Source of the DNA: Scleromatobacter sp039920745
Lineage (GTDB): Bacteria > Pseudomonadota > Gammaproteobacteria > Burkholderiales > Burkholderiaceae_C
NCBI GenBank assembly: GCA_039920745.1
Contig: JBDSDD010000039.1
Span: forward strand, 1 to 64,000
DNA length: 64,000 nt
Reading direction: 5' to 3'
Position numbers and translations under genes: made by a program. Of this stretch, positions 56,671 through 64,000 are shown piece by piece. Each line of letters opens with the position of its first letter. The first letter of the stretch is position 1. The notes below the pieces were generated by a model, which saw nothing but the letters and a program-made list of their open reading frames with translations, had not been told where the DNA came from and did no database searches.

Positions 56671-57690
56671 ATGAGAGATCACCAGACGACCCTGCGATCG
56701 ACCCTCGCGCGCGCGCTGGCCGCGGCCGCGTGTGCGCTCGCGTGCGTGGCACCGGCGCGCGGCGCGACGATCCAGCTGATGGTGGCTGGCATCGAGAAGC
56801 AGATCTACCTGCCCGCCGCCCTTGCCGACCGCCTGGGCTACTTCAAGGAACAGGGCCTGGACGTGCAGGTGCTCAGCGACACCTCCGGCGGCCATGCCGA
56901 GGACGGGCTGCTCACCGGCAGTGTCCAGGGCGTCGTCGGTTTCTACGACCACACGATCGACCTGCAGGCCAAGGGCAAGTTCGTGCAGGCGGTCGTCCAG
57001 TTCGGCCAGGCCCCTGGCGAGGCCGTCGTCGTCGCGACACGCCAGGCCGACGCCATCAAGTCACCGGCGGATTTTCGCGGACACGCTCTCGGCGTCACGG
57101 GGCTCGGCTCGTCGACGCACCTGTTGATGCAATACCTGGCCGCGGAACACGGCGTCAAGAAAGGCGAGATCACGGTCTCGGGCGTCGGTTCGGGCGACGG
57201 CTTTGCCGACGCCCTGCGCTCGGGCCGCATCGACGTCGGCATGACCACCGAGCCGACGCTGTCGCGCCTGCTCAAGTCCGGCGACGCGCGCCTGCTCGTC
57301 GACCTGCGCACACCGGCGACCGCCGCCGGCGAGCTGGGCGGGCTCTATCCGGCGGCCTGCCTGTACATGTCGTCGCCCTGGATCAGCGCGCACCACGACG
57401 ATGTGCAGCGCCTGGTCAACGCGCTCGTCAAGTCGCTGCGCTACATCGCCACGCACAGCGCTCAGGATATTGCCGCGCAACTGCCGCCGGACTACCTGGT
57501 CGGCGACCGCGCGCTCTACGTCAGCACGCTGCAGCAGAGCAAGTCGATGTTCACGAGCGACGGCGTGATGCCCGCCGGCGGGCCGGCGAACGTGCTGCGC
57601 GTGATGCGCGTGGCCGAACGCACGGTCGTCGGCAAGCCGATCGACCTGTCACGCACCTACACGACCGAGTTCGCCCTCGCCGCGCACTGA
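56671..57690 (+). CDS. NMT1/THI5-like ABC substrate-binding protein
   Basis: 339 residues from ATG 56671. Signal peptide MRDHQTTLRSTLARALAAAA ending near ARGA. SsuA/TauA/NMT1-like pattern: KQIYLPAALADRLGYFKEQG, LTGSVQGVVGFYDHTIDLQA, FRGHALGVTGLGSSTHLLMQ, SGRIDVGMTTEPT. These proteins bind aromatic or sulfonate-type small molecules. No permease or ATPase follows; instead it is 8 bases from a response regulator. It may therefore act as a sensor subunit of the following kinase (inference). Confidence 0.86.
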   Translation: MRDHQTTLRSTLARALAAAACALACVAPARGATIQLMVAGIEKQIYLPAALADRLGYFKEQGLDVQVLSDTSGGHAEDGLLTGSVQGVVGFYDHTIDLQAKGKFVQAVVQFGQAPGEAVVVATRQADAIKSPADFRGHALGVTGLGSSTHLLMQYLAAEHGVKKGEITVSGVGSGDGFADALRSGRIDVGMTTEPTLSRLLKSGDARLLVDLRTPATAAGELGGLYPAACLYMSSPWISAHHDDVQRLVNALVKSLRYIATHSAQDIAAQLPPDYLVGDRALYVSTLQQSKSMFTSDGVMPAGGPANVLRVMRVAERTVVGKPIDLSRTYTTEFALAAH

Positions 57691-57698
57691 ATCGCCCC

Positions 57699-58376
57699 AT
57701 GCGGATCCTGCTCGTCGAAGACAACAAGGTGCTGGCCGACTGGCTGTCACGCACCTTGCGCAAGCAGCAGTACGCGGTGGACTGCGTGGACAACGGCGCC
57801 GATGCGGACTTCGTGCTGCGCACCGAGCAATACGACCTGGTGCTGCTGGACCTCGCGCTGCCCAAGCTCGGCGGACACGAGGTGCTGCGTCGCCTGCGCG
57901 AACGCGGCAACGCGACGCCGGTGCTGGTGCTGACAGCGGACAACACGACGCGCAGCCGCGTGACGGAGCTCGACCACGGCGCGGACGACTACGTCGCCAA
58001 GCCGTTCGAGGTCGACGAGCTCGAGGCCCGCATTCGCGTGCTGCTGCGACGCTCGGCGCAAGGGTCCAATCCGCAGATCGCGTGCGGCGACCTGGTCTAC
58101 CTGGGCGGCAGCCGTGAGTTCACGCTCGCCGGCAAGCCGCTGGTGCTGACGCCGCGCGAGCGCACGGTGCTGGAGGTGCTGATCCTGAAAGTGGGCGCAA
58201 CCGTGTCGAAATCGGTGTTGGGGCAGAGCTTGCCGTCGGTCGAGGACAGCGTGTCGACCGATGCGATCGAGATCTACGTGCACCGGCTGCGCAAGAAGCT
58301 CGAAGGCAGCGACGCCACGATCGTCACCCTGCGCGGCCTGGGCTACCTGCTCAGGCAGGTGCACCATGGCGCATAG
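57699..58376 (+). CDS. OmpR-family response regulator (TctD-like)
   Basis: 225 residues: receiver with Asp51 (LVLLDLALPKLGG), VLTADN and AKPFEVDEL, plus winged-helix domain (LTPRERTVLEVLILKVGATV; VHRLRKKLEG). Closest in style to TctD/QseB regulators that control organic-acid uptake genes. Overlaps the kinase gene by 11 bases. Confidence 0.93.
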   Translation: MRILLVEDNKVLADWLSRTLRKQQYAVDCVDNGADADFVLRTEQYDLVLLDLALPKLGGHEVLRRLRERGNATPVLVLTADNTTRSRVTELDHGADDYVAKPFEVDELEARIRVLLRRSAQGSNPQIACGDLVYLGGSREFTLAGKPLVLTPRERTVLEVLILKVGATVSKSVLGQSLPSVEDSVSTDAIEIYVHRLRKKLEGSDATIVTLRGLGYLLRQVHHGA

Positions 58377-59763
58377 CCTGCGCGGCCGCTTGCTCGCGTG
58401 GGTCATGCTGCCGCTGGCGGGCGCCGTGCTGTTCGACGGCGTCATCAGCCGCCACAACGCCCAGGCCACGGCGATGGTGGTGCAGGATCGCCTGCTGCTC
58501 GGCTCGGCACGAATCGTCGCGGAGCAACTGCGCTTCGAGGACGGCAGCATCCAGGATCCGATCCCGCCGGCGGCGCTCGAGCTGTTCCAGTCGAGCGAAC
58601 TCGACCATGTCTACTACCGCGTCGTCACGTCCGACGGCCGCACCGTCACCGGCTATCCGGAGTTCGCGCTCTCGCCGGCCTTGCTGCAACCCGAGACCTC
58701 GCAGTTCTTCGACACCATCGTACGCGGCCAGCAAGTGCGCGCCGTGGTCTACCTGCAGCCGGTCCTGACCGAGACGGGGATCCAGCCGGTGCGCGTGCAG
58801 ATCGCGCAGACGCTCCAGGGCCGATCGACGCTGGCCCAGCGGCTGTGGATGCAGGCGATGGTGCAGCAACTCGCGACCCTCGCACTCGTGGCGTTGCTGG
58901 TGTGGTTCGGCCTGCGCAACTGCCTGAAGCCGCTGCTGCGCTTGCGCGACGCCGTCCTCGCGCGCAAGCCGGGCTCGCTGCACGCGCTGGAGATCCCCGC
59001 CGTGCCGGTGGAGCTCAGCCCCCTGGTCGACGCGATCAATGAGTACGCCATGCGGCTCGAGCACCACACGAGCGTGCAGCAGTCCTTCATCCAGAACGCC
59101 GCGCACCAGCTGCGCACGCCGCTGACACTGCTGACCACGCAGGTCAGCTACGCGGTGCGGGCATCCGACGCGGCCGGGCGCACGGAGTCGCTCTCCGCGA
59201 TCCGCCAGACGGTGCAGCAGTCGGTGCGACTCGTCAATCAGTTGCTGACCCTGTCCAGCGCCGAGGCCCACGGGCACGAGGGCCTGCACGATGAACAGGG
59301 GCGCCTGGACGAGGTCGTGCGCCAGGTGCTGGTGGATCTCGCTGGTCGCGCGCAAAGCAAGCACATCGACCTCGGCTTCGAGTCCAGCGGCGTGGACGCC
59401 ATGGTGCGCGGCCATGCCGTGACACTGCACGAGATCGTGGTCAACCTGGTGGACAACGCAATCCGCTACACGCAGCCGGGCGGCATCGTCACGACCCGCA
59501 TCGTCGTCGCGCAGGACACGGCCACGCTGACCGTCGAGGACAACGGGCCCGGCATTCCCGAATCCGAGCGCGCACGCGTGCTCGAGCGGTTCTACCGGAT
59601 CGACGACCGCGAGTCGGATGGTTGCGGCCTGGGCCTGGCGATCGTCAAGGAATTCGCGTCGCAACTCGGAGCGGCGTTGACGCTGCGATCGGGCGCAGGC
59701 GGCGTCGGGCTGGCGGTCGACGTGGTGTTCGACAATGGAGGCCGGCAGGCGTCTGCGGCCTGA
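58366..59763 (+). CDS. sensor histidine kinase (TctE-like)
   Basis: 465 residues. Helix 1 about 8-27, a periplasmic 2CSK_N-type domain, helix 2 about 165-182, then HisKA with NAAHQLRTPLTLLTTQVSYA (His247) and HATPase with VNLVDNAIRYTQPGGI, DNGPGIP and CGLGLAIVKEF. In Pseudomonas and Salmonella, TctE homologues sense tricarboxylates; here the divergent DctP/porin genes are plausible targets. The 242 bases after it (59764-60005) hold only the terminator listed next. Confidence 0.92.
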   Translation: MAHSLRGRLLAWVMLPLAGAVLFDGVISRHNAQATAMVVQDRLLLGSARIVAEQLRFEDGSIQDPIPPAALELFQSSELDHVYYRVVTSDGRTVTGYPEFALSPALLQPETSQFFDTIVRGQQVRAVVYLQPVLTETGIQPVRVQIAQTLQGRSTLAQRLWMQAMVQQLATLALVALLVWFGLRNCLKPLLRLRDAVLARKPGSLHALEIPAVPVELSPLVDAINEYAMRLEHHTSVQQSFIQNAAHQLRTPLTLLTTQVSYAVRASDAAGRTESLSAIRQTVQQSVRLVNQLLTLSSAEAHGHEGLHDEQGRLDEVVRQVLVDLAGRAQSKHIDLGFESSGVDAMVRGHAVTLHEIVVNLVDNAIRYTQPGGIVTTRIVVAQDTATLTVEDNGPGIPESERARVLERFYRIDDRESDGCGLGLAIVKEFASQLGAALTLRSGAGGVGLAVDVVFDNGGRQASAA

Positions 59764-59951
59764 ACGGATCCTGCCGCTCGACGGCGTGCCGGTGAAGGAC
59801 TCACAGGGGCAGACCGTGACGCTGAGACTGGTCAACGGCGACGCGCTGACGCATGACTGGGCGCACGACCCGCCGACGCAACCCGCGGTCGCGGCGGCCG
59901 CGAACATCCGCCAGCGAGCCTCGCCAGTGCCGCATCGCGCGGGCACAAAGC

Positions 59952-59977
59952 AAAACGCCCGCTTGGAGGCGGGCGTT
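59952..59977 (-). terminator. terminator of the initiator tRNA gene
   Basis: AACGCCCGC pairs with GCGGGCGTT around a 6-base loop; on the minus strand the stem is followed by TTTTGCTTTG. It lies 29 bases past the tRNA 3' end. Confidence 0.8.
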
Positions 59978-60005
59978 GCTTGAGGCTCTGGTGCCTCATG
60001 TTCTT

Positions 60006-60082
<77 letters not shown>

Positions 60083-60164
60083 ACTGAGAAAGCTATTATG
60101 GCATGAAATGACGTTGGCTGTCACGCCGACGCGTGAATCTGCGTAAAGAGACGGCCGCGTGGCC

Positions 60165-62942
60165 TTACTTCGTGGCGGGCAACAGCTCGTCGATCAGCAG
60201 CAGCGTCTCGGTCAGGCGGATGGGCTTGGCGAGGTAGGCGCGCACGCCTGCGACGGTGGCGGCGTCGCGTTGCGCTTGCGTGCTGTCGGCCGAGACCACC
60301 ACCACCGGCACGCGCGACAGCAGCGGCGCTGTGCGCATCCATTCGGCCACCTCGAGGCCCGAGCCGTCGGGCAGATGCAGGTCCACGAGCACGAGGTCGG
60401 GATGCAGGCGGTTGATCATGTCGATGCCGTCGCGCACGCTCACCGCCAGGTGCAGCGTGCAGTCGGGGCGCTGTTCGACGACCTCCTGCATCAGCAGGGC
60501 GTTGATCGGGTTGTCCTCGACGTAGACGATCTGTCCGCCCGCGCCGCGCGCCGACCCGACACGAGCGGGCGCGTCGCCGGCGGCCAGCAATGGCACGCCG
60601 TGCGCGCGGCGCAGCGTGAGCGTCACGCGCGTGCCGACGTCGGGGCGGCTGTCGATGGCGATGTCGCCGCCCATGCGCTCGACGAGGCGGCGGCTGATCA
60701 CCAGGCCGATGCCGGTGCCTTCGATCGGGCCGGCTTCGAGGCCCAATCGGTCGAAGGCCGAGAACAGGCGTGCCAGCTGCGCGGCCGTCATACCCCGTCC
60801 TGTATCTGAAATCTCGATGACCAGGCGGCCCGGATCGTTCTCGATGGCGTCCTCGCTCGCAACGGCCGTCGCCGCGCGGATGTGCACCTGGATGTCGACG
60901 CGGCCGTTCTCGAGGTTGTACTTGATCGCGTTGCCGACCACGTTGACCAGCACCTGGCGCAGACGCGTAGCGTCGGCCTGCACGCTCCAGGCCTCGCGCG
61001 GCAAGTGCTGCGGCAACGCCACCGCAAGCGTCACCTTGGCGGCTTCGGCCAGTGGCGCGAGCAGGCGGATGCTCTCGTTGATGACCAGGCCGACGTCGAC
61101 GTCGGCCATCTGGATGCGCGCGTTGCCGGACTCGATCGTCGACAGGTCCAGCACGTCGTTGATCAGCGTCACCAGGTGCCAGCCGGCCGCCTCGATGCGC
61201 GCGACGCGCTCGCGCTGGTGGCCGTCGAGCGGGTGACCTTCTTCCAGTTGCAGCAGTTGCGCGTAGCCGAGCATCGCGTTCATCGGCGTGCGCAGCTCGT
61301 GGCTGACGCGCGAGAGGAACTCCGACTTGGCCTGGCTCGCGGCCTCGGCTCGGCGGCGCGCGAGCTCGAGCTCGCCGGAGCGCAGGCGCTCCGACTGGTC
61401 GGTGCCCACGAACAGAAATCCGAGCGATTTGCTGGCCGGCTGAACGACGCCGCTGCCCGGAGCGAACACCACGGCGCCTTCGACCGCAGGGCGGTCCTGT
61501 GGGCCCTGCGGCGTGCCGGCGCTGGCCAGGGCCGCGCGCACCGCGGTGACGGCCAGGGAAACGCTGATGCGCGTGGCGTCCTTGCGGATGTAGGTCCAGT
61601 CGCGCACTTCGTGGCCGAAGCGCTCGGCGATGGCCGTGATCGCCTCGCGGCCGTTGACCGGGCGCTTGAGCTGGTAGCTCAGTTCTTCCGCCCGATGCGC
61701 GAGTTCGACGGGGTCGTGAACGGCCAGCGGGCACTGCTGCCCCAGCACCTCGGACGCGCGGTAGCCCAGCATCTTCTCGGCACCCCGGTTGAACAGCCGC
61801 ACCACGTGGTCGGCATCGACGGCGATGATCGCAACCTCGGTTGCCGCGTCCAGCAAGGCCTGCAGCTCGGCCTGCGCGTGGCGCGCGCTGCGCTCCTGCT
61901 CCTTGGCGCGATCGAGCAGGCGGCGCAGCTGGGCCCACAGCGCGTAGACCTCTTCGCTGCCCAGGTCGACGTCGGGCTCGCCGGGCTTGTCGTCGACGAG
62001 GTCGGCCGCGGCGCTGACCAGCTGGCGGTAGTTGCCGGCTTGGCGCTGCGCGAGCTTCAAGGCAATCGCGACGACGATGCCCAGCACGATCAGGATCGCG
62101 ATGCCGATGACGCCCGCGAGCTGCTTGACGGGTGAGAACAACGCATTGCGCGGCTGCGCGACCAGCACGTACCAGCCCGTGGTGGCGGCCGGCGCCACCG
62201 TGGCCAGCCAGCGGATTCCGTCCAGCTCGATCTCGCCGGGGCCGACGTAGCCGTTGAGCGCGCGATGGACAAGGTCGACCTGGCTCAGGTTCTCCTGCCA
62301 GTTGGCGCGCGCCTGGTCCGGGTGCACGATCACGCGGCCGAGGCCGTCGAACACGATCACGGCCACGTCGCCGGACAGTTGCATCTGGTGCGCCATCTTG
62401 TCGAGCGACAGGTCGGCCACCACCAGGCGCCCGTCCGACGGCGCGCAGACCACCGCGGTGATGTGGCCAGTCAGCGGCGACAGGAAAGTGTTGGACCAGA
62501 CCGGTGCCGTGGCGAGGCGCGCATGCTCGTAGAACGGACGACGCGAGAGGTCGAGCCCTTCCCAGTCCTGCTTGCCGATGCGCGTGCCGGGGCGCACCTC
62601 GGCGACTGTCACGATGCCCGTCGTGTCGAGCAGGATCACCGACTCGAGCGACTGCGCCTCGTCGAGGGCCTCGCTGAGCGCGGCGCGGATCTCGAGCTCG
62701 GTCGCGCCCGGGTGCACGTGCGTGGCCGCGCGCGTGGCCGCGTCTCGCGGCGCCGCGATCAGCAGCTCCACCTGTGAGCGCACGAGCCACGCAGTGCGCT
62801 GGTTGTCTGCCTCGATGTCGCGCAATGTCTGCGGCACGACGACAGCAGTCGACAGCAGGATCACCAGCAGCAGCGGCACGCAAGCGAGCAGGACGTACTG
62901 GCGCGTGAGGATACGCTTGAGGGACTGGCGCGCGCTCGTCAT
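60165..62942 (-). CDS. hybrid sensor histidine kinase with dCache domain
   Basis: 925 residues. Helix about 16-37, periplasmic double-Cache-like domain (about 40-265, with RRPFYEHARLATAPVWSNTF and DGLGRVIVHPD), helix about 275-297, PAS (about 360-470), HisKA EFLSRVSHELRTPMNAMLGY with His548, HATPase (NVVGNAIKYN; GTGIGLVISRRLVERMGG) and C-terminal receiver with Asp854 (LVLVDLHLPDGSG) and AKPIRL. No Hpt domain or partner regulator adjacent. Its start is 13 bases from the stop of the periplasmic binding protein gene, so the two are co-transcribed. Confidence 0.92.
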   Translation of the reverse strand: MTSARQSLKRILTRQYVLLACVPLLLVILLSTAVVVPQTLRDIEADNQRTAWLVRSQVELLIAAPRDAATRAATHVHPGATELEIRAALSEALDEAQSLESVILLDTTGIVTVAEVRPGTRIGKQDWEGLDLSRRPFYEHARLATAPVWSNTFLSPLTGHITAVVCAPSDGRLVVADLSLDKMAHQMQLSGDVAVIVFDGLGRVIVHPDQARANWQENLSQVDLVHRALNGYVGPGEIELDGIRWLATVAPAATTGWYVLVAQPRNALFSPVKQLAGVIGIAILIVLGIVVAIALKLAQRQAGNYRQLVSAAADLVDDKPGEPDVDLGSEEVYALWAQLRRLLDRAKEQERSARHAQAELQALLDAATEVAIIAVDADHVVRLFNRGAEKMLGYRASEVLGQQCPLAVHDPVELAHRAEELSYQLKRPVNGREAITAIAERFGHEVRDWTYIRKDATRISVSLAVTAVRAALASAGTPQGPQDRPAVEGAVVFAPGSGVVQPASKSLGFLFVGTDQSERLRSGELELARRRAEAASQAKSEFLSRVSHELRTPMNAMLGYAQLLQLEEGHPLDGHQRERVARIEAAGWHLVTLINDVLDLSTIESGNARIQMADVDVGLVINESIRLLAPLAEAAKVTLAVALPQHLPREAWSVQADATRLRQVLVNVVGNAIKYNLENGRVDIQVHIRAATAVASEDAIENDPGRLVIEISDTGRGMTAAQLARLFSAFDRLGLEAGPIEGTGIGLVISRRLVERMGGDIAIDSRPDVGTRVTLTLRRAHGVPLLAAGDAPARVGSARGAGGQIVYVEDNPINALLMQEVVEQRPDCTLHLAVSVRDGIDMINRLHPDLVLVDLHLPDGSGLEVAEWMRTAPLLSRVPVVVVSADSTQAQRDAATVAGVRAYLAKPIRLTETLLLIDELLPATK

Positions 62943-62955
62943 GGCCGGCCGGGCC

Positions 62956-64000
62956 TCACGCCGGCAACATCACGAAGCGACCCGCGCGCACTTCACTCAA
63001 GCGGAAGCGGCTGACGCTGTCGCCGAAGCGGTCGAGCACCATCGGCTGCTGCAGGCCCGGCCACGCGCCGGGGATCCGCAGCACGTCACGCAGCGACTGG
63101 TCGTCCTTCTTGCGGCGCAGGCCTTCGGCGCCCATCATCATCGCTTCGTAGGAGAACACGGCGGCCTGGCTCGGCGCGTTGCCAAAGTGCTCGATGAAGC
63201 GCTTGCGGAAGTCGAGGTAGGCGGGCTCCTGGCTGTCGAGATCGAGTACCTGCAGTACCAGCGAGCCCTCGATCGCGCGTCCACCCAGTTGCAGCAACTG
63301 CACGTTGGCGGCCCACGAGGCCAACGCGATCCGCACGTTCGCGTCGAGCCGGCGCAGATGCTGCGCGACGATCGACGCATCGACGGCGCCGCACACCAGC
63401 AGCACGATCTTCGGATGGCTCGCGAGCAGCTCGGCAGCCACCTTCGGGTAATCGGGATTCTGGTCGGTCTCGTAGCGGACGACCTTGGGCTGCTCGCCTC
63501 CGAGCGCCGTATAGCGGGCAGCGAACCTGGCGGTGAAGTTTTCGCTGTAGCTGCGATTGCGCCATTCGGCCATCACCGACGCCGACTTCAGCCCGCGTGC
63601 GATGACGGCCTCGGCGAGCTGCTGGGCGCCCGGGCCAGCGGGTGGGATCACACGGAAGAAGTAGTCGTCCATGCCGCTCAGCTCGTCCGAGTTCGCGGTC
63701 GGACTGATCAGCACCAGGTGGCGCTTCGACGCCTGGGGCACCATGCCCTGCGCGAGCACACTGGTCATCGGTCCGATGGCGAAGGCGTCGCCCTCGTCGG
63801 CGACGGCGTCGATGGCGAGCGGCCCCTGGGCGATCGACTGGGCATCGTCGTGCACGCGCAGTTCGTAGCGCGGACCGGCTCGTGCGTTGAGCGCCTCGAC
63901 CGCCATCTGGGCCCCGTTGCGCCCGTCGATGGCGAGCTCGGAAACCCGGCCCGAGAGCCCGCCGATGAAAGCCACCTTGATCGTCGGTGCGGGCTGGCAC
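62956..64000 (-). CDS. type-1 periplasmic binding lipoprotein (Peripla_BP_6), 5' end beyond window
   Basis: 348 residues are visible; reading stays open to the right edge. The first visible residues CQPAPTIKVAFIGGLSGRVS place a likely lipidated Cys at the edge, so only the signal peptide is missing. A GTG at 63975 is not the true start. LivJ/AmiC-like pattern: GRNGAQMAVEALNARAGPRY, DAIAIGP-type hinge (DAFAIGPMTSVLAQGMVPQA), LVLISPTANSDELSG and YFFRVIPPAGPGAQQLAEAV. Ligand unknown; amino acids or amides are the norm. The coupled downstream kinase suggests it is the ligand-sensing partner. Confidence 0.86.
   Translation of the reverse strand, partial: CQPAPTIKVAFIGGLSGRVSELAIDGRNGAQMAVEALNARAGPRYELRVHDDAQSIAQGPLAIDAVADEGDAFAIGPMTSVLAQGMVPQASKRHLVLISPTANSDELSGMDDYFFRVIPPAGPGAQQLAEAVIARGLKSASVMAEWRNRSYSENFTARFAARYTALGGEQPKVVRYETDQNPDYPKVAAELLASHPKIVLLVCGAVDASIVAQHLRRLDANVRIALASWAANVQLLQLGGRAIEGSLVLQVLDLDSQEPAYLDFRKRFIEHFGNAPSQAAVFSYEAMMMGAEGLRRKKDDQSLRDVLRIPGAWPGLQQPMVLDRFGDSVSRFRLSEVRAGRFVMLPA

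Noticed and set aside
59735..59983. Small plus-strand ORF after the TctE-like kinase
   Set aside because: Runs through the tRNA terminator hairpin, begins inside the kinase gene and lacks a ribosome site.

Overview
The window is GC-rich (about 68-70 percent by eye), densely packed chromosomal DNA from a betaproteobacterium, most likely a Burkholderiales of the Rubrivivax/Roseateles/Leptothrix/Mitsuaria type. Pointers are two PEP-CTERM proteins, three TRAP-type solute-binding proteins, trimeric porins of the Burkholderiales type, a monomeric NADP isocitrate dehydrogenase and an orphan ParA. No insertion sequences, phage genes, CRISPR arrays or rRNA genes were seen. One tRNA gene (initiator Met) is present. 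Both edges cut genes: a urate hydroxylase on the left and a periplasmic binding protein on the right.

Layout. 1-2923: end of a purine (urate) degradation locus (puuD, uraH), a LuxR-type regulator and a divergent PEP-CTERM protein. 2971-6536: a hybrid histidine kinase with its own TRAP-type binding protein. 6734-20104: the most striking block, a probable cyanophycin / beta-Asp-Arg / arginine scavenging locus. It has two exported cyanophycinase-family enzymes, a TonB-dependent receptor, an aotJQMOP-argR type arginine ABC importer with its AraC-family regulator, and aruF/aruG, the two subunits of arginine/ornithine N-succinyltransferase (first step of the AST pathway). The divergent promoter region carries two tandem matches to the ArgR half-site TGTCGC-N8-AA at exactly the expected 21-bp spacing. 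20275-24072: a small hypothetical protein, then a FecR-like protein, a c-type-heme DUF3365/HAMP sensor and a eukaryotic-type Ser/Thr kinase in one likely operon. 24241-27078: monomeric isocitrate dehydrogenase and a hypothetical protein.

27266-34343: hexuronate (glucuronate/galacturonate) catabolism and uptake. Porin and kdgD lie on the minus strand. Uronate dehydrogenase, an SMP-30 lactonase and a complete TRAP transporter (P, Q, M) lie on the plus strand. Two GntR/FadR-type operator matches sit in the divergent promoter region. 34575-41780: a chemoreceptor, a large TIG/PQQ-propeller lipoprotein, a porin with a half-size phosphate-binding-like protein, and an orphan ParA. 41897-45095: a second PEP-CTERM protein downstream of an alkaline-phosphatase-superfamily lipoprotein.

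45408-53913: a YVTN propeller protein, an OmpR/sensor-kinase pair and a TolC/HlyD/RND tripartite efflux system in one tightly overlapping run, preceded by two pairs of 11-bp-period GCTAAC repeats. 53918-59763: porin and DctP facing away from an NMT1-like binding protein followed by a TctD/TctE-like two-component system. 60006-60082: initiator tRNA-Met. 60165-64000: a second hybrid sensor kinase with an adjacent type-1 periplasmic binding lipoprotein. A recurring theme is a periplasmic solute-binding protein encoded next to a sensor kinase (three independent cases) and outer-membrane porins paired with orphan binding proteins. This fits a metabolically versatile heterotroph scavenging organic acids, sugar acids and amino-acid polymers.
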